Below are positions 18,738-25,908 of a stretch of 64,000 bases of DNA, piece after piece. The notes below the pieces were generated by a model that was not told where the DNA came from, ran no database searches, and saw nothing but the letters and a program-made list of their open reading frames with translations. The position numbers and the translations under genes were made by a program. This stretch comes from Shimwellia blattae DSM 4481 = NBRC 105725 (lineage in GTDB: Bacteria; Pseudomonadota; Gammaproteobacteria; Enterobacterales; Enterobacteriaceae), in the NCBI RefSeq assembly GCF_000262305.1, contig NC_017910.1, positions 1,054,001 through 1,118,000 of the forward strand. Direction: 5' to 3'. Every line of letters starts with the position of its first letter. The first letter of the stretch is position 1.

Positions 18738-19196
18738 ATGAACAAGACGATTATTGCACTCTCTACCTTTTTACTGACTGCACCTGTTTTTGCCAATACC
18801 GTCAGCCACGCGACTGATGAAACCGTGGCTCAGGCTCATAAAACAGCCGATACCGCGAAAGAAAAACTGCATCAGGCCCAGGATCACGGCAAAGAACTTA
18901 AGCTGAAATCCGAGCACGCGGCGCAGGGCAAAAGCGATGATCTGAGCAGTAAGGTCAGCGAGGGCTCACAAAAGGCCTGGAATAAGACGAAGCAGGGAAC
19001 CGAAAAAGCCTGGGATAAAACCAAACAGGGTTCAGAGAAAGCCTGGGATAAAACCAAACAGGGTTCTGAAAAAGCCTGGGATAAAACCAAAGAGGGCTCA
19101 GAAAAAGCCTGGGATAAAACTAAAGAGGGCACCAGCAAAGCCTGGGACGCCACTAAAGAAGGCGCCAAAGATCTGAAAGACAAGGTTGCCAACTAA
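18738..19196 (+). CDS. Exported LEA-like protein with six 11-residue repeats
   Basis: A 152-residue protein with a Sec signal peptide (cleavage after about residue 19, PVFA|NT). The mature part is very hydrophilic and rich in Lys, Ala, Glu and Asp. Residues 80-145 are six tandem 11-mers of the type AWDKTKEGSEK, encoded by a 33-bp DNA repeat (18975-19172). The 11-residue period, lysine/acid pattern and lack of Cys resemble group 3 late-embryogenesis-abundant (LEA_4) proteins, which are disordered in water and form amphipathic helices on drying. A periplasmic desiccation, osmotic or envelope-stress role is an inference. A good ribosome site (GAGAGGAGAAAACG) precedes the ATG. I do not recognise a named gene. 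Confidence 0.85.
   Translation: MNKTIIALSTFLLTAPVFANTVSHATDETVAQAHKTADTAKEKLHQAQDHGKELKLKSEHAAQGKSDDLSSKVSEGSQKAWNKTKQGTEKAWDKTKQGSEKAWDKTKQGSEKAWDKTKEGSEKAWDKTKEGTSKAWDATKEGAKDLKDKVAN
18975..19172 (+). repeat. Six tandem 33-bp coding repeats
   Basis: Six in-frame copies of a 33-bp unit encode the 11-mers of the LEA-like protein. The middle copies are nearly identical at the DNA level; the first and last are diverged, suggesting expansion from the centre by slippage or unequal recombination. Confidence 0.9.
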
Positions 19197-19239
19197 GGTT
19201 TCCAACTAAAGAAATCGTGACGCAAACGGCTTCGCCTTT

Positions 19240-19291
19240 GGTCACCAGCCTGAGCCCGCACCCTGTGTGGGCTCTTTTGTTTCTGGTGACC
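19240..19291 (+). terminator. Nested hairpin terminator after the LEA-like gene
   Basis: An inner stem GAGCCC/GGGCTC (19252-19274) is followed by TTTTG and lies inside an outer GGTCACCAG/CTGGTGACC repeat. The inner part looks like an intrinsic terminator. Confidence 0.75.
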
Positions 19292-19349
19292 GGCCAGCGC
19301 AGGGTGATATGCTGGTGGTTTGTTTGCGGTATTTTAGTGGAGTCACAGC

Positions 19350-19574
19350 ATGGATATTCTTTGCCCGGCGTGCCAGGCACACCTTGAACAACAAGGCCTG
19401 CAGGGGCACTGCCCGTCGTGCCAGCATGATTACGCATTGCTCCCCTGCTGCCCGGAGTGCCACCAGCCCCTGGAGGTGCTGAAAGCCTGCGGCGCGGTGG
19501 ATTATTTTTGCCAGCATGGTCACGGGCTGATTTCCCGCAAGCGGGTTGAATTTGTTCCGCAGCCTTCTTGCTGA
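19350..19574 (+). CDS. yfgJ: YfgJ, small zinc-ribbon protein
   Basis: A 74-residue protein with paired CxxC zinc-ribbon motifs (CPAC, CPSC, CPEC) and the conserved C-terminal half LKACGAVDYFCQHGHGLIS shared with E. coli YfgJ. Function is unknown; it belongs to the DUF1407/zinc-ribbon family. A GTGGAGTC ribosome site precedes the ATG. Its stop is 3 bases from the convergent xseA stop. Confidence 0.92.
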   Translation: MDILCPACQAHLEQQGLQGHCPSCQHDYALLPCCPECHQPLEVLKACGAVDYFCQHGHGLISRKRVEFVPQPSC

Positions 19575-19577
19575 GGC

Positions 19578-20960
19578 TTATTCCGGCGCTGTTTTAGCGG
19601 TACTTTTGCGCCGGCGCTGCTTTTTCACCCCGGTGACCTGGCTCTCTACCCAGCCGTCTGACAGGCGGGTGGTCAGTGTATCGCCGGTTTTGACCTGGCG
19701 GGTCTGTTTGAGTAACTCCCCTTGCTCCAGGGTGGTGACGTTATAACCCCGGGCCAGGGTGGCCAGCGGGCTGACCGCCTCAAGGTGGGTGAGGGCGGTG
19801 CCAAAGCGGGCGCGGGTGGTGTTCAGCTGCTCGCGCACGGACTGGACCAGGCGGTACTCCAGCTGCCGGGTGAGGCTCCGGGCCTGATGAATACGCCAGG
19901 CGGGCTGCTGCTGGTGCAGCCGCCGTGCCAGCCGCTCATTGCGCTCCCGGGCCTGGCGCAGGCGCTGCTCAATGGCACCGGCCATACGCTGGCGGAGCTG
20001 GGTCAGCACGGCGCGCTGGCGCAGCAGGCGTAACTGCGGGTGCTGCTGTTGCAGGCGGTGGCTGAGCTGGGAAAAGCGCCGGTTCTGGTGGGCCAGATAG
20101 TAGTCCATAGCCATCTCCAGCCGCTGCTGCTGCCCCTGTAGCTGGCGCTGTAGCTCCAGCTGGTTGCGGCTGACCATTTCCGCCGCTGCAGACGGTGTAG
20201 GGGCGCGGAGATCGGCCACAAAGTCGGCAATGGTCACATCGGTTTCATGCCCCACTGCGCTGACGACCGGGATAGCACTGGCAAATATCGCCCTGGCGAC
20301 CCGCTCGTCGTTAAAACTCCATAAATCCTCAAGTGAGCCGCCGCCGCGCCCGACGATTAACACGTCACACTCTGCCCGCTGGTTGGCCAGCTCAATTGCG
20401 CGGATAATTTGCCCGGGTGCCTCCGCCCCCTGGACGGCGCACGGGTAAATCACCACCGGCAGGGAGGGATCCCGGCGCTGCAAAATATGCAGAATATCGT
20501 GCAGGGCCGCCCCGGTGCGGGAAGTGATCACGCCAACGCAGCGTGCCGGTGTCGGCAGGGGCTGTTTATATTGCTGGGCAAACAGCCCTTCAGCCGACAA
20601 CCGCTGCCTGAGCTGTTCATACTGCTGTTGCAGTAAGCCTTCGCCCGCCGGCTGCATGCTCTCGGCAATGATCTGGTAGTCACCGCGCGGCTCGTACAGG
20701 GTAATGTTGGCCCGGACCAGCACCTGCTGGCCATGCTGAGGGCGAAAGGTGACCCGGCGGTTGCTGTTGCGAAACATCGCGCAGCGCACCTGAGCGGTAT
20801 CGTCTTTCAGGGTGAAGTACCAGTGGCCGGACGCCGGCTGGGTGAAGTTAGAGATTTCACCGCTGATCCACACCTGTCCCATCTCCTGCTCAAGCAGCAG
20901 ACGAACGGTCTGATTCAGGCGGCTGACACTGTAAATAGCAGGGGGATTTGTTGGCGACAT
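19578..20960 (-). CDS. xseA: Exodeoxyribonuclease VII large subunit
   Basis: A 460-residue XseA with N-terminal OB fold (about 20-110), a catalytic domain containing GVITSRTGAALHDILHIL and VGRGGGSLEDLW, a long Gln/Arg-rich coiled coil (about 260-390) and a C-terminal basic tail. With multiple XseB subunits it degrades single-stranded DNA to oligonucleotides in repair. It is divergent from guaB, as in E. coli. Confidence 0.96.
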   Translation of the reverse strand: MSPTNPPAIYSVSRLNQTVRLLLEQEMGQVWISGEISNFTQPASGHWYFTLKDDTAQVRCAMFRNSNRRVTFRPQHGQQVLVRANITLYEPRGDYQIIAESMQPAGEGLLQQQYEQLRQRLSAEGLFAQQYKQPLPTPARCVGVITSRTGAALHDILHILQRRDPSLPVVIYPCAVQGAEAPGQIIRAIELANQRAECDVLIVGRGGGSLEDLWSFNDERVARAIFASAIPVVSAVGHETDVTIADFVADLRAPTPSAAAEMVSRNQLELQRQLQGQQQRLEMAMDYYLAHQNRRFSQLSHRLQQQHPQLRLLRQRAVLTQLRQRMAGAIEQRLRQARERNERLARRLHQQQPAWRIHQARSLTRQLEYRLVQSVREQLNTTRARFGTALTHLEAVSPLATLARGYNVTTLEQGELLKQTRQVKTGDTLTTRLSDGWVESQVTGVKKQRRRKSTAKTAPE

Positions 20961-21051
20961 GTGAGCTGGATCAAATTTTAAATCAGCAGGTTATTCCGTC
21001 GATAATAACCCGGTGAGCCTCTCAGGCAAGCTGTTTTTGAAAAAAATGTAG

Positions 21052-21077
21052 CGGCAATCGCATACGCTCTGTATAAT
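21052..21077 (+). promoter_or_regulatory. guaBA promoter with degenerate PurR operator
   Basis: A consensus -10 box TATAAT lies at 21072-21077. Immediately upstream, 21052-21067 (core CAATCGCATACG) aligns with the PurR box of the E. coli guaB promoter, and the bases from the box through CTCTGTATAATGCCGCGGC are nearly identical to E. coli. This implies purine repression of guaBA. Confidence 0.65.
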
Positions 21078-21128
21078 GCCGCGGCAATATTTTATCTGTT
21101 CTCATTCACCCCAGGTTGAGATATTGCC

Positions 21129-22595
21129 ATGCTACGTATCGCTAAAGAAGCACTCACTTTTGACGACGTTCTGCTCGTCCCCGCACACTCTACCGTTCTG
21201 CCGAATACTGCTGATCTTGGTACTCAGCTGACCAAAACTATTCGTCTTAATATTCCTATGTTATCCGCCGCGATGGATACCGTGACTGAGGCGCGCCTGG
21301 CAATTGCGCTGGCTCAGGAAGGTGGCATCGGTTTTATTCACAAGAATATGTCCATTGAGCGCCAGGCCGAACAGGTTATGCGCGTCAAAAAACATGAAAG
21401 CGGCGTGGTAACCGATCCGCAAACCGTTCTGCCGACCACCACCCTGCGCGAAGTGAAAGAGCTGACCGAGCGTAACGGCTTTGCCGGTTACCCGGTGGTG
21501 ACCCACGATAACGAGCTGGTGGGGATTATTACTGGCCGTGACGTGCGCTTTGTGACCGATCTTAACCAGCCGGTAACGGCATATATGACGCCGAAAGCGC
21601 GCCTGGTGACCGTTCACGAAGGCGAAGCCCGTGATGTGGTCTTTGCCAAGATGCACGAAAAGCGCGTTGAAAAAGCCCTGGTGGTGGATGACGGTTTCCA
21701 CCTGCGCGGCATGATCACGGTAAAAGACTTCCTGAAAGCCGAACGTAAACCTAACGCCTGTAAAGACGAACATGGCCGTCTGCGTGTAGGGGCCGCTGTG
21801 GGTGCCGGTGCCGGTAACGAAGAGCGTGTTGATGCCCTGGTGGCTGCCGGTGTTGACGTGCTGCTGATTGACTCCTCCCACGGGCATTCCGAAGGGGTGT
21901 TGCAGCGTATTCGTGAAACCCGCGCCAAATACCCGGATCTGCAGATCATCGGCGGTAACGTGGCAACGGCCGCAGGCGCCCGTGCTCTGGCAGAAGCCGG
22001 TTGCAGCGCGGTTAAAGTGGGTATCGGCCCGGGCTCCATCTGTACTACCCGTATCGTGACCGGTGTGGGTGTACCGCAGATTACTGCCGTATCTGATGCG
22101 GTAGAAGCGCTGGAAGGCACCGGGATTCCGGTTATCGCCGATGGCGGTATCCGTTTCTCCGGCGATATTGCCAAGGCGATTGCTGCCGGTGCTGCGGCGG
22201 TGATGGTGGGCTCTATGCTGGCCGGTACTGAAGAATCCCCGGGTGAAATCGAACTCTACCAGGGCCGCTCTTTCAAATCCTACCGCGGTATGGGCTCCCT
22301 GGGGGCGATGGCAAAAGGCTCTTCTGACCGTTACTTCCAGAGCGATAACGCTGCCGACAAGCTGGTGCCGGAAGGTATCGAAGGCCGCGTACCTTACAAA
22401 GGTCGCCTGAAAGAGATTGTGCACCAGCAGATGGGCGGCCTGCGCTCCTGTATGGGCCTGACGGGCTGTGGTACTATTGACGAGCTGCGAACCAAAGCGG
22501 AGTTTGTTCGCATCAGTGGTGCCGGTATTCAGGAGAGCCACGTACACGATGTGACCATCACTAAAGAGTCCCCGAACTACCGTCTGGGCTCCTGA
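21129..22595 (+). CDS. guaB: Inosine-5'-monophosphate dehydrogenase
   Basis: A 488-residue IMPDH, full length. Catalytic Cys305 lies in GIGPGSICTTR; a pair of CBS domains (about 95-205) is inserted in the TIM barrel, and the flap is seen around residue 400. The enzyme oxidises IMP to XMP with NAD+, the first committed step to GMP. guaA follows 69 bases downstream in the same operon. Confidence 0.98.
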   Translation: MLRIAKEALTFDDVLLVPAHSTVLPNTADLGTQLTKTIRLNIPMLSAAMDTVTEARLAIALAQEGGIGFIHKNMSIERQAEQVMRVKKHESGVVTDPQTVLPTTTLREVKELTERNGFAGYPVVTHDNELVGIITGRDVRFVTDLNQPVTAYMTPKARLVTVHEGEARDVVFAKMHEKRVEKALVVDDGFHLRGMITVKDFLKAERKPNACKDEHGRLRVGAAVGAGAGNEERVDALVAAGVDVLLIDSSHGHSEGVLQRIRETRAKYPDLQIIGGNVATAAGARALAEAGCSAVKVGIGPGSICTTRIVTGVGVPQITAVSDAVEALEGTGIPVIADGGIRFSGDIAKAIAAGAAAVMVGSMLAGTEESPGEIELYQGRSFKSYRGMGSLGAMAKGSSDRYFQSDNAADKLVPEGIEGRVPYKGRLKEIVHQQMGGLRSCMGLTGCGTIDELRTKAEFVRISGAGIQESHVHDVTITKESPNYRLGS

Positions 22596-22664
22596 TAAAA
22601 CTTCCGCGCCCGGCTTTATGCCGGGCGTTCTGATTTTGTTCTACTTGCCTCGGAATTAGCGTCA

Positions 22665-24242
22665 ATGACGGAAAATATTCATAAACATCGCATTCTCATC
22701 CTTGATTTCGGCTCTCAGTATACTCAGCTGGTGGCGCGCCGCGTGCGCGAACTGGGGGTGTATTGTGAACTGTGGGCGTGGGATGTTACTGAAGCTCAGA
22801 TTCGTGAGTTTAATCCCAGCGGGATAATTCTTTCCGGCGGCCCGGAAAGCACCACAGAGGCGAACAGCCCGCGTGCGCCTGAGTATGTCTTCGAAGCCGG
22901 TGTGCCGGTATTTGGTGTGTGCTACGGCATGCAGACCATGGCAATGCAGCTGGGCGGCCACGTAGAGGGCTCCAGCGAGCGTGAATTCGGTTATGCGCAG
23001 GTAGAAGTGCAGACCGACAGCGCGCTTATCCACGGTATTGAAGATGCCATGAGCCCTAACGGTAAGCCGCTGCTGGACGTATGGATGAGCCACGGCGATA
23101 AAGTCACCGCTATCCCGTCTGACTTTGTCACCGTTGCCAGCACCGACAACTGCCCGTTTGCCATTATGGCCAACGAAGAAAAACGTTTCTACGGTGTGCA
23201 GTTCCACCCGGAAGTGACCCACACCCGCCAGGGGATGCGGATGCTGGAGCGTTTCGTGCTCGACATCTGTAAGTGTGAAGCCCTGTGGACCCCGGCTAAA
23301 ATTATCGACGATGCGGTAGAGCGCCTGCGCAAACAGGTGGGCGAAGATAAAGTTATCCTCGGCCTGTCTGGTGGTGTGGACTCCTCCGTGACCGCGATGC
23401 TGCTGCACCGGGCCATTGGCGATCGTCTGACCTGCGTATTTGTGGATAACGGCCTGCTGCGCCTTAACGAAGCCGAGCAGGTGATGGATATGTTTGGCGA
23501 TCGTTTTGGTCTGAACATTGTCCACGTTCCGGCAGAAGATCGCTTCCTGAAAGCCCTTGCCGGGATCAACGATCCGGAAGCCAAGCGTAAAACCATCGGC
23601 CGCGTTTTCGTTGAAGTCTTCGACGAAGAAGCCCTGAAACTGGAAGACGTGAAGTGGCTGGCCCAGGGGACTATCTACCCTGACGTTATCGAATCTGCCG
23701 CTTCCGCCACCGGCAAAGCGCACGTGATTAAATCTCACCATAACGTGGGCGGCCTGCCAAAAGAGATGAAAATGGGCCTGGTTGAGCCGCTCAAAGAGCT
23801 GTTCAAAGACGAAGTGCGCAAAATTGGCCTGGAGCTGGGCCTGCCGTATGACATGCTGTATCGTCATCCGTTCCCGGGGCCGGGCCTTGGGGTGCGCGTG
23901 CTGGGCGAAGTGAAGAAAGAATACTGCGACCTGCTGCGCCGTGCAGACGCTATCTTCATCGAAGAGCTGCGTAAAGCCGAGCTGTATGACAAAGTCAGCC
24001 AGGCCTTTACCGTATTCCTGCCGGTGCGCTCCGTTGGTGTGATGGGCGATGGCCGTAAGTATGACTGGGTTGTATCCCTGCGTGCGGTGGAAACCATCGA
24101 CTTTATGACCGCGCACTGGGCTCACCTGCCTTATGACTTCCTGGGCCGCGTCTCTAACCGCATTATCAACGAAGTTAACGGCATTTCCCGGGTTGTTTAT
24201 GATATCTCCGGTAAACCGCCAGCCACCATTGAGTGGGAGTGA
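22665..24242 (+). CDS. guaA: GMP synthase (glutamine-hydrolysing)
   Basis: A 525-residue two-domain enzyme. The class I glutamine amidotransferase has nucleophile Cys86 (VCYGMQ) and the HPEV His/Glu pair; the synthetase has the SGGVDSS pyrophosphatase loop near residue 235 and a C-terminal dimerisation domain. It converts XMP to GMP with ATP and glutamine. The last codons (Ile-Glu-Trp-Glu-stop) lie in the recombination site of the downstream island, so the final bases may have been supplied by the element. Confidence 0.98.
   Translation: MTENIHKHRILILDFGSQYTQLVARRVRELGVYCELWAWDVTEAQIREFNPSGIILSGGPESTTEANSPRAPEYVFEAGVPVFGVCYGMQTMAMQLGGHVEGSSEREFGYAQVEVQTDSALIHGIEDAMSPNGKPLLDVWMSHGDKVTAIPSDFVTVASTDNCPFAIMANEEKRFYGVQFHPEVTHTRQGMRMLERFVLDICKCEALWTPAKIIDDAVERLRKQVGEDKVILGLSGGVDSSVTAMLLHRAIGDRLTCVFVDNGLLRLNEAEQVMDMFGDRFGLNIVHVPAEDRFLKALAGINDPEAKRKTIGRVFVEVFDEEALKLEDVKWLAQGTIYPDVIESAASATGKAHVIKSHHNVGGLPKEMKMGLVEPLKELFKDEVRKIGLELGLPYDMLYRHPFPGPGLGVRVLGEVKKEYCDLLRRADAIFIEELRKAELYDKVSQAFTVFLPVRSVGVMGDGRKYDWVVSLRAVETIDFMTAHWAHLPYDFLGRVSNRIINEVNGISRVVYDISGKPPATIEWE
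24228..24242 (+). repeat. Left attachment repeat (attL) within the guaA 3' end
   Basis: ATTGAGTGGGAGTGA, the last four guaA codons plus stop, recurs as ATCGAGTGGGAATAA at 28048-28062: 12 of 15 bases match, with an unbroken GAGTGGGA core. The 3' end of guaA is a known integration site for tyrosine-recombinase islands in enterobacteria. Confidence 0.75.
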
Positions 24243-24281
24243 GGCTATTATTTAACCTATTGTTTTATTTGATTTAGTGAG

Positions 24282-24321
24282 TGCCATTGATGATATTGAC
24301 TGCATTATCAATGGCATTTTT
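24282..24321 (+). terminator. Hairpin terminator after guaA
   Basis: TGCCATTGAT (24282-24291) pairs perfectly with ATCAATGGCA (24307-24316) and is followed by TTTTTC. It lies just inside the island edge and probably ends guaBA transcripts. Confidence 0.75.
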
Positions 24322-24560
24322 CATGGTATAAGGCCGACACTGAATCGAAGATATAGCAAATACCATGTGACCGTATCAGCAAATGCCATGGTATCGACAA
24401 CCGGGTGCATTGCAGCGCTGTGCTGATGCCATCGATGCCCGCTTTTGGTCAGAATCGCTCTCTCGACCCAAGCCTCCAGATCGTTAAATGTGCTCCAGAG
24501 GAGCACCTCGTGATCGAAATTGTGAACAAGACAGCCGCCGCTCGGAATCGAAGTCTCCAT
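24321..24560 (-). CDS. Possible 79-residue hypothetical protein in island
   Basis: The frame runs from METSIPSGGC to a stop on the minus strand, divergent from the DUF262 pair. It has no motif I recognise, no clear ribosome site and a hydrophobic C-terminal stretch (WYLLYLRFSVGLIP). It could be a fragment of a lost island gene or a chance frame; nothing else is seen in the 385 bases between guaA and the next gene except the terminator hairpin. Confidence 0.25.
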   Translation of the reverse strand: METSIPSGGCLVHNFDHEVLLWSTFNDLEAWVERAILTKSGHRWHQHSAAMHPVVDTMAFADTVTWYLLYLRFSVGLIP

Positions 24561-24627
24561 ATGGGTGAATAAAGTTTGCGGAAAACACGCTGAGAAAATA
24601 GAAAAGCGTCAATGACGGGACATAGCA

Positions 24628-25908
24628 ATGGCGATTAACGGAGAGGACGGTGTTAGTGCAGTCACCGTGGATGAACTACTCAAGCAAGGCCTTCGGATAC
24701 CGAACTATCAACGCCCATACAGTTGGGAAGTATCGACCGCTCTACAACTGGTGGATGATCTCAGCGAAGCTCTTCGAGATACCGAACGAAAAGATATTCC
24801 CTATGTTTTGGGTGCAATCATTCTTCACGATGATGGTGAGTATCTCAATGTAGTCGACGGACAGCAACGTCTGCTGACTTTGCGAATGATTCTTGCGGCC
24901 TTAGATCCGATAAATCATCAGATTTCGGTGTCTGGTAACAGCGAAACCCCTGTCTCCCTGGTTTGGATGGAGCTTCAAAGGCGCCTGTCGCAGTTGGAAG
25001 ATAAAAAAGAATTTTTGGATTTTATCTGTCACAAATGTCAGTTGGTGCGTATTGTGACGGACGATATTGATGAGGCATTTCGTGTCTTTGATTCCCAGAA
25101 CTATCGCGGCAAACCGCTTGCCCCTCACGACTTGCTCAAAGCACACCATCTGCGCGAAATGCACGATGAGTCCGCTGCTATGAAAGTGGCTGTCATTGAG
25201 GCTTGGGAAGCCGTAAAAGATGAGGATCTGGACAGGCTTTTTTCTACTTTTTTATACCGGATATCCAAGTGGTCACGAGGCGAAAGCTCGCTCGAATTTA
25301 CTATTCGGGACATCGGCATGTTCAAGGGAATTTCATCACGATCCCACAGATCATTTTCGCCAAATCTGCGATATCACCTTGCAGCACAAGCCGCTATGCC
25401 ACTTCTAAGTGCATGGGCGGTGTCCTCTACACATGATGCACGAAATGCCGGGCGCAGCCGCTTTCAGCTTGATGCCCCGATAATCGCTGGGCGCTCATTT
25501 TTCGAGATGGTGACATTCATGCTTGACGAATTGAAGATACTGGAGAAAGAGGTTATCGACAGAGGTTTCAAAAACTTTGGCCCATCTCAAAGTCGCTACC
25601 GCTACGTGTACGAATTGTTCATTGCCGCGCTGCTTTGCTATACAAACAAGTTTGGCGATGAAGATGTGGATGAAGTGCGAAATAGGTTATTCGCGTGGGC
25701 ATATGCCTTGCGGGTCGAGTTACTTCGTGTGCAATTTGTATCTGCTGACAACCGAGCGCGAGGTAAAAACGATGCAAATAAATCGCCTTTTGTTTTGCTA
25801 CGCAATGCGATGACTGGAAGTGTTGTCCGCAAACTTCCAATAGCATGTCAGCCATACAACGATAACCACGAAAAGGAACTCGTTGCTTTTATCAAGGGGC
25901 TGCAATGA
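24628..25908 (+). CDS. DUF262 protein, first subunit of a restriction-like pair
   Basis: A 426-residue protein. The N-terminal DUF262 (GmrS-type, ParB-like fold) domain shows IPNYQRPYSW at residues 24-33 and the DGQQR motif at 77-81, followed by a conserved QNYRGKPLAPHDLLKAH segment around 155-171. The C-terminal half is helical and lacks the HNH-like DUF1524 nuclease motifs. In GmrSD and SspE, DUF262 is the nucleotide-dependent regulatory or sensing part of a modification-dependent nuclease. Its 3' end overlaps the next gene by 4 bases (ATGA), implying translational coupling. Codon use differs from the backbone. Defence against phage with modified DNA is an inference. Confidence 0.82.
   Translation: MAINGEDGVSAVTVDELLKQGLRIPNYQRPYSWEVSTALQLVDDLSEALRDTERKDIPYVLGAIILHDDGEYLNVVDGQQRLLTLRMILAALDPINHQISVSGNSETPVSLVWMELQRRLSQLEDKKEFLDFICHKCQLVRIVTDDIDEAFRVFDSQNYRGKPLAPHDLLKAHHLREMHDESAAMKVAVIEAWEAVKDEDLDRLFSTFLYRISKWSRGESSLEFTIRDIGMFKGISSRSHRSFSPNLRYHLAAQAAMPLLSAWAVSSTHDARNAGRSRFQLDAPIIAGRSFFEMVTFMLDELKILEKEVIDRGFKNFGPSQSRYRYVYELFIAALLCYTNKFGDEDVDEVRNRLFAWAYALRVELLRVQFVSADNRARGKNDANKSPFVLLRNAMTGSVVRKLPIACQPYNDNHEKELVAFIKGLQ

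Noticed and set aside
18975..19172. Regularly spaced 33-bp repeats suggestive of a CRISPR array
   Set aside because: The repeats are contiguous with no spacers and are an in-frame coding repeat of the LEA-like protein.
21261..22547. 428-codon minus-strand frame inside guaB
   Set aside because: Antisense shadow of guaB with no motifs and no ribosome site.
22662..24125. 487-codon open frame on the minus strand inside guaA
   Set aside because: It is the antisense of a complete, highly conserved gene; its composition (His- and Gln-rich) is typical of the reverse of a high-GC coding frame and it has no family similarity.
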